Shown here: positions 9,900-19,500 of the stretch, one piece after another | How the letters are laid out: each line of letters begins with the position of its first letter | How positions within the stretch are numbered: position 1 is the stretch's first letter | Source of the DNA: Ciona intestinalis | Taxonomy: Eukaryota > Chordata > Ascidiacea > Phlebobranchia > Cionidae | Direction of reading: 5' to 3' | DNA length: 64,000 nucleotides | NCBI RefSeq assembly: GCF_000224145.3 | Contig: NW_004190423.2 | Location: 273,257 to 337,256, forward strand | The notes under the pieces: generated by a model | Databases searched by the model: none | Told to the model about the DNA's origin: nothing | What the model saw: only the letters and a program-made list of their open reading frames with translations | Program-made: the position numbers and the translations under genes

Positions 9900-10899
9900 G
9901 ATAGTTTTTCTGATGTCTGCCAGTCAAAATGTGTCAAATACCTCAATAGGCATTATTATTACCAGCCATATACTTCAAATTTAGAATGTATACCCGCTGG
10001 CAAAAAAGTTATACATTGAAACAACGGTATAATATAATCGTCCCCACTGAAACACCAAAATTTATAATATTTCTATAACGTCCCCTTAAAAAAATCCCGC
10101 ACTCTTTCAGTCACGTGACAGTATATAAACGCATTTTGCCAAAAATTTTGCTTATTTACAATTTTTAATCTACTGATTAACACATCAAAGACAAAATTGA
10201 TAAACAAGCAAATTACTCTAACGCATAATCCAACATGTACACGTTACATTACTACATACGTCTTATACCAAGTATTTGACACCACACATAGACTACATAC
10301 CTTGTTGTTCCAATACGTCAGTATCAAAAACAGTAACAGCGCCTAGTCTAACTTGGGCAAAGATCAACTAGTAGACGCTGCAATGGAAAAGCTTGACTTT
10401 GTTTTCAATACAACTGAATACTAGTGAAGAATCTTTGCTTGTTCGTAAAACGTAATGCCGAATTTCAAAGATTCTGCGATAGAACCAAAAACTGTGTAGT
10501 TACTAGACGGCCTTTCAGCAAGAACAGCAAAGTCAAAGTAAGCTCACAAAGTGACGTGTTTATGACGTCATTTCCGTCACGGTGCTGATTTTGTTATAAC
10601 GGGGAATAAACGAAATACAAGTACCCACATATGCGTCAATGCACAGATAATAATATATGAGGACCAAAAGCACATTACACTTAAAATAATAATAACTGAT
10701 TTAAAATGGCATTGCACTAATAACAGTTTAACCACGGAAAACTCAGTTAAAGGCACCTATGCTTACTACGAAACATTTAAGTTGCTGCAGTGAGTTAGCA
10801 TTGAACCAGGAATCTCTAAGTTACAATTTGACATAATAACTACATTGATGCACTATTGTACCTGATGTAATAAAATATCTGAGTAAACAAGTGAAGTAG
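9900..10899. other. Intergenic, nothing recognised
   Basis: AT-rich DNA between the GST-C polyadenylation signal and the next gene on the opposite strand. I see no coding exon, RNA gene or repeat family used elsewhere in the window. Confidence 0.5.
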
Positions 10900-12510
10900 T
10901 TATGCAACTGCATCAGCAGCTATACAGAAAACAGGGGACAAACTACGCTTTGTTCGGCGTTTCTTCTGTGCTTTATAAGCAGTAGGGCAGAGTCTTTCAC
11001 TTTTGGGTGGTAGGCCTCTTTCATTTTTGGTTGAATTCACACTTTTATATGAAGATGCGTCGCATTTTGTTGGCAGTTTTAGAGCTTTATGTGTTTTTGG
11101 TGGCTTAGTGGTTAATGTATTATCAAAGGGATGTGTATCAATGGTTTCAAATGGAATTGTGGTTTTATCCTGGTTTGATAACTTTTCAATGTTAAGTTGT
11201 AACTTGGAAACATTCTGTGCTAACTCATTTGTCGTTTTTCTATCAATTCTACAAGGAGACTTCAACCTATTTGAAGCCTGTTTCTTTGGGGTTGATGTCA
11301 TTGGCTGTTTTATATTCTTTCTATGAACCTCTGTCCACAAGAGGTCACTGTTTGACCTGTCCCTCATCCTAACAGCGTCAAAGCTTCGTTCAAGGTCTTT
11401 GTGCCATCTGAAATAGGCACAAAATTAAAAAAAGAGTAATGTTTTTAAACAGTTAGGTGTCTATACAAACAAGCAGAGCCAAAGTATATTGCATTCACCA
11501 CATTAATCAATGAGGTTCCCTATGTTTGACAACTATGATTGTAACTGTATTTCAACAATGTTACCCTCGCTTTTACCCTGCTGTAAGGTGCCTATACAAA
11601 CAAGCAGAACCAAAGTATATTGCATTCACCACATTAATCAATGAGGTTTTTTATGTTTGACAACTATGAGTGTAACTATATTTTAAAAATGTCACCCCAG
11701 ATTTTAATAAATGACCTGAAACACAGTTCTGTTGAAGGCCCACTACATTCTGTCTCAGTGGCCGACTCAGAATGAACAACTGGTACAGTGGATGACTTTA
11801 CTACGGAGATGTCTAACCTGTGACATTTGTGGTTATTATATTGCTCAATGTAAATCTTTGGTGTATAAAAGCTGCCACTGTGGTTAGGGCAACTGTTTCT
11901 AACCCAAAGTTTACAAGTACGGCTTAATACAGCTACCATTGTTGGCGTATGTGTTCTTGGGCAAGACACTTAACAGCAATTGCTCCATCTGAGTGGTGTG
12001 TTATAGGCGTTCTAAATTGTCAGCCATACAATACAGCATAAGGTACCCTTATAAGAAGATACCTATGTTTTAACTCGTAAGGTACACACCACCACAAGTC
12101 TTATGTATAAATGCACATTATAACTTAACATTGAACATTATATGCAATCAAGTAAAGCAATTATTCAATACAATCTACCTGTTTGTTGGGCAACTTCTAC
12201 AGAACCAAACACTTCTATGTTGAACATCAATGTTTACAAAGGCATCGTCATGTACTTGGTCTTGTTCAATATAATCCTCTTCAAATGGATTCAAGCTTTG
12301 TCCTTCATCCTTGGAGTTATTCCCCACTGAGTTGCAATTATTAAAGTTGTTTTTTCCACCGCATACAAAATCACATAACTCGTTGCAGAATGAGGCAGTA
12401 CCGCAGTGTAGAATGTGGTTTGTGTAGAAAGCAGCAACTTGATGATGAACTGCTAGTTTAACACAGTGTATGGGTTCCTCATATGGGAAGATGGGTTTAG
12501 ATACATCAAC
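10900..12510 (-). CDS. Unrecognised protein, last two exons
   Basis: Two well-supported coding exons: 12179-12510 (starts after CCATAG, phase 0; ends AG at a GTAGAT donor) and 10900-11407 (starts after ATTTCAG, stop TAA at 10900-10902). The phase-2 junction restores an Arg codon. The first exon encodes a hydrophobic and Cys-containing stretch (FPYEEPIHCVKLAVHHQ, FYTNHILHCGTASFC, VWFCRSC). The second begins WHKDLERSFDAVRMRDRSNS and becomes Lys/Ser/Pro-rich with a basic end (KKRRTKRS, possible nuclear signal). I do not recognise the family. An in-frame open stretch of about 280 codons with clean splice sites makes it a real gene. Possible upstream exons are at 12993-13066 and 13605-13644. Its intron holds a roughly 130-bp sequence repeated twice (11456-11700) and a SINE core fragment. 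Confidence 0.65.
11456..11700. repeat. About 130-bp direct duplication
   Basis: The stretch beginning CTATACAAACAAGCAGA and containing TTGCATTCACCACATTAATC occurs twice in a row with few differences, in the intron between 11408 and 12178. Confidence 0.75.
11925..12015 (+). repeat. SINE core fragment
   Basis: GTTCTTGGGCAAGACACTTA followed by GCAATTGCTCC and TTGTCAGCCATACA. This is the central module only. Confidence 0.6.
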
Positions 12511-12609
12511 CTATGGTAGAGAAAAGAGCATTTGAATTAAAAATTCAAACTTAAATATAGATATGCCTAAATGGGGTCTAAAGGCACCACCAAAGTTTAA
12601 AAAAATGAA

Positions 12610-12935
12610 ACAGCAAGAATCCTGGATTTCAATCAAGGCCAGGGTCGGAGAACCAGGGATCCTGGGTTCGAATCCAGGCCAGGGTTGCAGAACCAGGGAT
12701 CCTGGGTTCGAATCCAGGCCAGAGTTGGAGAACCAGGGATCCTGGGTTCGAATCCAGGCCAGGGTTGGAGAACCAGGGATCCTGGGTTCGAATCCAGGCC
12801 AGGGTTAAAGATCCAGGGATCCTGGGTTCAAATCCAGGCCAGGGTTGGAGAACCAGGGATCCTGGGTTGGAATCCAGGCCAGAGTTGGAGAACCAGAGAT
12901 CTTGGGTTCAAATCTAGGCTAGGGTAGAGACTATA
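12610..12935. repeat. 40-bp minisatellite containing a tRNA-type B box
   Basis: About eight units of GAACCAGGGATCCTGGGTTC, GAATCCAGGCCAGGGTTGGA. Each carries CCTGGGTTCGAATCCAGG, a T-arm-like hairpin whose GGTTCGAATCC matches the Pol III B-box consensus. A 40-bp unit shifts frame every repeat, so the open reading seen across it is not evidence of coding. Confidence 0.9.
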
Positions 12936-12942
12936 AGTAAGA

Positions 12943-12992
12943 NNNNNNNNNNNNNNNNNNNNNNNNNNNNNNNNNNNNNNNNNNNNNNNNNN
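12943..12992. other. Assembly gap (50 N)
   Basis: Directly after the minisatellite, so the array may be longer than shown and the neighbouring exon is truncated. Confidence 0.95.
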
Positions 12993-13066
12993 TTTTGCTT
13001 CTTTCGCTTCTAGTTTTCTGAAACTTTTTAACTCGATGAAAATATCGCACGCATCGTCTCCGAACA
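12993..13066 (-). CDS. Possible internal exon of the unrecognised gene, cut by gap
   Basis: After a GATTAG acceptor the minus strand reads FGDDACDIFIELKSFRKLEA in one open frame up to the N gap at 12943-12992. The phase (two bases first) fits a donor at 13605 upstream. Another frame is also open from an ATG at about 13103, so the choice is uncertain. Confidence 0.3.
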
Positions 13067-13604
13067 CTAATCACAACCCTCTCTGGTGATCTGTCCATCG
13101 TATTCACCTAATTGGAGATGGTGGACGCATCTGTAGGGTAAAGTGGGGATTAAACAAATAAACTGGCAATTGGAAAAGTAAAACAAAAGGTTTATATAAT
13201 AATAATAACTTTTATTTGTCTCTTCGATAACGATAGCGAAGATTTAGAAATATTTTAAACAAAAAGACAGGATATAGCGACAAAACAATGGTTGTAAAAA
13301 CACGCTTACAGTTAAAAACATATTTACATTTTTTTGGAAGAAAATAAGCGTGGTCGCTACACCTAGAAACATGATTAAACCAAAAAAATAAAACAAATAA
13401 ACTGACAATTAGAAAAGGGGGGGGGGCAATTGTTTTCCATTTAGTTAAAGAGTACAATACCAAAAATATAATTATTTAAAACAGTAAAGAAATGGGAATT
13501 AGCAGTAAAACTACAGCCATTAAAAACACGCTACTGGTATAATCTACTAGAAGAAAAGAGTTAAAGAAAAATTATTTTTTGTCAGAAAAGATCAGAAATC
13601 TTAC

Positions 13605-13666
13605 CTTTTTTATAGATGAGGTAAAAGATATGTTTGATCAACATTGAAGGTTAAATGGAATTTGCC
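13605..13666 (-). CDS. Possible first coding exon of the unrecognised gene
   Basis: A strong acceptor (TGTTTTTACCCCAG at 13667 onward) and donor (GGTAAGA before 13605) bound 62 bases. An ATG at 13642-13644 opens 13 codons in the phase needed by the next candidate exon. Evidence is splice-site shape and phase only. Confidence 0.25.
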
Positions 13667-14106
13667 CTGGGGTAAAAACACAAGTTACTGCTGGTTTAAA
13701 CAAACAACATGATACATGGTAGATTTAATATATTGCTCAATATTATAGTCCAATATATTTATATCAAGAAAAATCTAGTTAGTACAATTACATCATAAAT
13801 AAATTATTAAAAAAAGGCTATTTCATTTAAAGAGTCTAATATATTTAAACACACAACATAACTATATATCTAAGTTAAAGCTATTACCTCTAAGTACCTG
13901 CTGAATAGGCCAGTCACTACTATTGTACATTCAACCATATGAATCTGGATAATGCATTGCACCACAACTGTCAGTAAGTAATGCTTAACACAGGAAATGC
14001 TATGCAGGGTGGGAAAATAAAAACGCAGGGTGCAAAAATAGTGCAAAATAAATCAAACTTTTTGCAATTAGCTAAAAAATGCTAAATATTATACTAGTTT
14101 GTATGG

Positions 14107-14440
14107 AATGTCTGCTTATCCACACACTGCAACAGTTTCAGCAACTCAACTGTGAGCATGGGAGTGGCAACCATGGATAAGTCACTCAAGTTTCCACCCA
14201 CGAGGATATAAATGACAAAACCAACCAAAAGTCATGTCTGCTTATCCACACATTGCAATAGCTTCAGCAACTCGACTGTGGGCATGGGAGTGGCAACCAT
14301 GGATAAGTCACTCAAGTTCCCACCCACGAGGATATAAATGACCAAACCAACCAAAAGTCATGTCTGCTTATCCACACACTGCAATAGCTTCAGCAACTCG
14401 ACTGTGAGCATGGGAGTGGCAACCATGGATAAGTCACTTA
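14107..14440. repeat. 119-bp tandem repeat, three units
   Basis: TCTGCTTATCCACACACTGC, GCATGGGAGTGGCAACCATG and GATAAGTCACTCAAG recur three times with the same spacing, opposite in orientation to the array at 447-966. Confidence 0.85.
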
Positions 14441-14579
14441 AGTACACAAGAAGTTTATACAAAGTTAACAAATTAATTTAATCTCAACATCACTTTGTAT
14501 GACTCGACACTTACAATAATGACATCATAATCAAACACACATTTCAACCCTGAGTTTCATTTATGATATCATAACACAA

Positions 14580-14845
14580 TATGACCACCATCGGTGGTTA
14601 GGTGCTTGCATCGTAACTAAAAAGTTACCGGATACGATGATCAATACTGCTAACATTGTGGGAAATGTATCCTTCGGACACTTACCAATAATTGCTTCAA
14701 CCCAGTAGTCACTAATGGGTTGTCCAAACAGTCAGCCATACAGAAAAACAGTCACTTACAAAGTTCGGGCACGAGGTGTATAAACAGAACACCTGTGTTA
14801 TTATAACGACTGTAGCTTTCCCTGTACGCAAGGATAAATACCCAA
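14580..14845 (+). mobile_element. Near full-length tRNA-derived SINE
   Basis: The head has a Pol III A-box-like TGGTTAGGTGCTTG and a degenerate B box. The core has GTATCCTTCGGACACTTA and the block before CCATACAGAAAAACAGTCAC. The tail has GGGCACGAGGTGTAT and AACACCTGTGTTAT. It shows the order head-core-tail that defines this family here. Confidence 0.65.
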
Positions 14846-15584
14846 CTCCTATTCAATCAACACAAATGACTAAGTTTCTACGGAAAATTTCATGTTATTG
14901 TTTGTCAGCAGATAAAGGGACAGCGGATTTGTACATTACAAAAAGCACATTACAACATGGGGAGTTCCCCCAAACCGTGAAAGGTTATCCAACCCTTGAA
15001 CAGTAACTGTAAAAATAAGCACGTGTGAAAAAATACATTAAAAATGTTTAAAACTAATTATAAATGATAAGATGGGATAAAAGTTCATGCAATTATTTAT
15101 GGTGGGGGTTTCCCCTAACTAGGGATCAAGTAGTGTGAGGTAACAATGCTTAATCTCCTGTAAACAATTCATGATTATGATGTAACAATTGATCAGTTAT
15201 TCAATTCATTATGAACTTAAAATATTAAGACGATAAAAATAATTCACACAACAGTTGCTGTTATACACGATAAATGACATCACAATAACATTTGTTAGGA
15301 CACAATTAAAGAACTATGATTCAACAATGGTGTCTATTTAAAAACAAACGCGAAACTGTGATTGGCCAGCTTTTAAAAAATGACTATGACGTCATAAAAG
15401 CCACTGTGATAAAATACAAGGAGCACCAAGAAGTGAAACGTTAATATTTGCTGATTCGTACCAGTGGGGAGTTTCCCCTAAACCGAGAAAGGTAAAGATG
15501 TCGCGCATGTCGCCATCAAGTGTCTAGAGCACCGTGGGATTTTCTAACTTGGTTCTACTGAATGACATCACTGATGACATCATC

Positions 15585-15840
15585 ATGACATCACTGGAGC
15601 ACAAAAGGAACAGAGATGAAACTTTAGAACAACATTAAACATTATGCTGAACTTTGGATGGCCGCCATAATCTCACGATAATGACATCATAATCGTTATG
15701 ACGACGTCATAATCGTGAAGATGTTGTCTTAATCACACAATCATGACATCACAATCAGATAATAATGACATCATATTTACACAATTATGACATCACATTC
15801 ACATGATTATGACATCATAACCACACGATTATGACATACA
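15585..15840. repeat. Degenerate ATGACATCAT tandem repeat
   Basis: About nine copies of an imperfect unit of 28-30 bp centred on ATGACATCA, with one ATGACGTCA-like version (about 15699-15712), alternating with CACACGATT/CACATGATT. It lies downstream of FoxO. Confidence 0.7.
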
Positions 15841-16008
15841 GTGTTCAGGGTTGTAACCACCGTTGGCGCAGAAGTGCGTGTGTTACACCTTCCCCCCCAA
15901 CACCTTACACGACGTAGTAATACTTTGCGACATATGAAATGGTATTTCTATTTAAAACAGCTTGAATTAAGCCTCGGAACATAGACATCATATATTCACA
16001 ACCGGTAA

Positions 16009-16344
16009 TCAGATATTGTACCGACTGACGACTGAGGTCGCATTGTATGGTGGGTGAAATGCTGGGGCGTCCCAGTTGACCCCATAACGATCCCCGTTTG
16101 CCCCCGCATGGGGTAACCCATCCCCCCATCCATTCCTAGGTATATCTGGGGTACATTGTCGTTTGTTTGGGTCATATAGTGTTGATATTGTTGTTGTTGT
16201 TGTAGTTTTGTTGGGCTGTTGTTGTTGTTGTTGTTGTTGCTGCATGTTGTAGTTATATCCATTGTTGTCGGGTTCCATTGATGATGTCATAGTGGTATCC
16301 ATTCCGCTTTCCATGTCAACGTTTGTCGTGTAAGCTGTCGGCAT
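16009..16344 (-). CDS. Gln/Thr-rich open frame downstream of FoxO, unassigned
   Basis: An open frame of 111 codons with a (CAA)n-coded poly-Gln run, NYNMQQQQ, then poly-Thr, ending GVNWDAPAFHPPYNATSVVS. A second frame over the same bases is also open (poly-Asn, poly-Gln), as expected from trinucleotide repeats. GYNYNMQQQ resembles GVNYNMQQQ in the FoxO exon at 17302-17352, so this could be an alternative FoxO 3' exon. A CCGACAG acceptor would give phase 1, fitting only the FoxO exon ending at 20856. It may equally be 3'UTR. Coding status is not established. Confidence 0.3.
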   Translation of the reverse strand: MPTAYTTNVDMESGMDTTMTSSMEPDNNGYNYNMQQQQQQQQQPNKTTTTTTISTLYDPNKRQCTPDIPRNGWGDGLPHAGANGDRYGVNWDAPAFHPPYNATSVVSRYNI

Positions 16345-16396
16345 TGTTGGGTTAATACGGGGTAGATTTTAACAGAAAATAAGATAAATACTTGAG

Positions 16397-16558
16397 TTTG
16401 TATTCTATATGGGTGAGGTCCTACAGTGAGGCATGCCATGGGGCCTGGGATTTAGATCAGAGTTGGCCCATTACCCCAACATTGTATATGCACATTCTAT
16501 TCTATATGGGTGAGGTTCTACAGTGAGGCACGCCATGGGGCCTGGGATTTAGACCGGG
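16397..16558 (+). repeat. About 90-bp repeat, two units, next to the FoxO stop
   Basis: Two units of GGTGAGGTCCTACAGTGAGG..CCCCAACATTGTATATGCAC. They end 3 bases from the FoxO stop codon complement, so they would lie in the FoxO 3'UTR in antisense. Confidence 0.85.
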
Positions 16559-16561
16559 GGA

Positions 16562-19500
16562 TTACATATTCTCAATATCCCATTCACCACATTTACCAGG
16601 AATCTCCTGTGGACAATATGAGTTGAAATCCATATAACCATCGGAGCTTGGTGGTCCAATGTCTTGCAACATTTGGTCAAGATCGATCACCCCAGAGTCG
16701 AATATATCATGTTGATCCAAGTTGATGTCGGACGGAAACTTCTCTTTTCCCATCAAGTTGAGGTTGCTCCGGGGCTCCTCTTGTGGCTGGTTCTCCTGGA
16801 GATTAGGGGAGTTAAAATATACTTGTGTGTTAACTGTTCTATTCTATATGGGGAAGGTCGTATAGCAAGTTAAATGTTGTTGTGTGGGTGTATTTGAGCA
16901 TAGAGTGTTGTATATATAAGTATCGCATGGTGGGGCAACAACAGTTGTTATAACATGGGTGTTCTGTTTTATACACCTCGTGCCCGCTTGCGAGTTTCCA
17001 TGTATGTAACTTATTTATCCTCGCATGGTGGGCAACAACAGTTGTTATAACACGGGTGTTCTGTTTTATACACCTCGTGCCTACTTACGATTTACCCTGT
17101 ATGTAATTTTGTGGGTGATTGTTTTTCAGTATGACTAAGTGTCTTGCTCTTGTAAAGTAGCTTCTTAAGGACAAATAAACCCACAATGGTAACAGCATCA
17201 AGCCTTGAACCGAAAACCTCTTGGCTACCAACAAGGGCGCTAACCACTGAACCACTGTACCAGCAATGGTTAATAAACATTAAACAACAACAAGTACTCA
17301 CCAGTGATAGTTGCTGCTGCATGTTGTAGTTAACCCCACTATCTTGTGACCTCTATAATATAAAGCTTGGATTAAATATTGTACAGAAACTACAAGATTA
17401 CTTTACTTCTGCTACCTTCATAATGTTGTTATAGGTAATTAGTAAAACACCAAAAATCTAGTCCAACTAAATACAATCTATTGATGTGATTGATATTATT
17501 TCATTATTGGTCAAATATATATTCTTTAACAATCTGTTACTTTGCTACCAGGCATNNNNNNNNNNNNNNNNNNNNNNNNNNNNNNNNNNNNNNNNNNNNN
17601 NNNNNNNNNNNNNNNNNNNNNNNNNNNNNNNNNNNNNNNNNNNNNNNNNNNNNNNNNNNNNNNNNNNNNNNNNNNNNNNNCCTGCTTATAAACATGTAGT
17701 TTTGTGGGTTTTCTGTATGGCTGACAACTTAGACAACCCAATAGTGACCGCGTTGGAGCAATTGCTGTTAAGTATCTTTCCTAAGGACACATGCCTACAC
17801 AATGGTAGCAGTGATGCACATTAACACATATTGCACAACATACATGGTGGCCGCATACACCTCATGCTTGGGGTCAATTACCTTAGCATTAGTAGTTATT
17901 CCCTGTTGTAGCAATGAAGCAAGGTTGGGACTTGACACAATAACACGACTTTGGTTGGTCCCATTCTTGCTGCTCAACTGTTGCTAGAATACAATGATTG
18001 GGAATTACTTTAGAAGATTTTTTAAGAGGCATTAACCCCAAAAATGGACAGCGATTTTAAATAACGACAGTAAGCACAATTTATCCCTTTTTACCCTGAA
18101 TAACTCTTCTATATTGGTTAGGTTCTATAGCAAAATGTGCCACGCTACCAAGCCAGACCTGGGCCAAAACCCAGGGTGCTACAACAGTTTAGTAATGATT
18201 TGGACAAAGGTCTTGGCTACTTTAAGCTACATTTAATCCATATAACCACAATAACTAGGCATATATTCCCCTTTAACTTTAGGTTTAATAAACACATCAT
18301 CTTACTTGGGTAGGACTGATAATATTCTTCATCTGAGGGAACATTGGTGATTGGTAAGAATCCTGTGTTAAGGTTTTATTAGATATACATATAGTGTTAC
18401 ATGAATAATATAAGGGTGTGCACACCATACGTGCTGACTTAATACATTCATGCTGGCTTTCGATTTTGAATACTTTTGTGTTTGTTTTACAGGGTTCTGT
18501 TTCATACACCTCGTGCTGCAAATGTAACTTTGTGGGTGATTGTTTTTCTATATGGCTGACAATTTAAACAAACCATTAGTGATCACTGGGTTGGAACAAT
18601 TGCCGTTAAGTGTCTTGCCCAATGACACATACGCCCACAATGGTAGCAGTGACGAGCCTTGAACCCTGTATCCTTTAGTTACAAGGCAAGCACCCATATG
18701 TTATACCAATGACCACAGATACTCCATATTAAATTTCAAAACATATATTTTACCTGGTTTGCTGTTGGGTTAATATAAATGTTGGGGTTGTTACGTTCAC
18801 TTGTTTGTGGGGAAGGTGGGTTCATTACTTCCATACCTAAACATGGGTATGTGTGAATTTAAAACAACATTAAACATAAGTATTAATTGTACTGTAGACT
18901 AGAAAACCTATTGCGTTTAATTGGTGTTTTATTACCAATTAATGTGTTACGATGTGTAGCCCACATTTCCATATATATCTGTTTCTTATAATTATAAAAC
19001 ATACATAACTACATGCCTTGGAATTACTATTATGAAACTCTGGGATACAAGATAAATATCATATTTAACTTTTATATACATTTTCATATATAAGCCCCCT
19101 TTTTCATATATAAGCCCACATTTTCATATATAAGCCTACATTTTCATATATAAGCCCACTTTTTCATATATAAGCCCACTTTTTCATATATAAGCCCACA
19201 TTTTCATATATAAGCCCACTTTTTCATATATAAGCCCACTTTATCATATGTAAGCCCACTTTTTTATATATAAGCCCACTTTATCATATGTAAGCCCACT
19301 TTTTCATATATAAGCCCACTTTATCATATATAAGCCTTTTTCATATAAAAGCCCACTTTATCATATATAAGCCCACTTTTTCATATAAAAGCCCACTTTT
19401 TCATATAAAAGCCCATTTATCATATATAAGCCCACTTTTTCATATAAAAGCCCACTTTTTCATATATAAGCCCACATTTTCATATATAAGCCCACTTTAT

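Larger units (their letters stand above)
13667..15580. other. Intergenic: 119-bp repeat triplet and a full-length SINE
   Basis: No gene seen. It holds three 119-bp repeat units (14107-14440) and one nearly complete SINE (14580-14845); the rest is unique-looking AT-rich DNA. Confidence 0.5.

Noticed and set aside
12640..12920. Possible tRNA gene cluster because of repeated GGTTCGAATCC
   Set aside because: No D-arm, anticodon arm or A box in the 40-bp unit; only a T-arm-like hairpin is present.
12563..12927. Open frames with QGSWVRIQ-type repeats
   Set aside because: The 40-bp unit cycles through three frames, so openness reflects repeat sequence, not coding.
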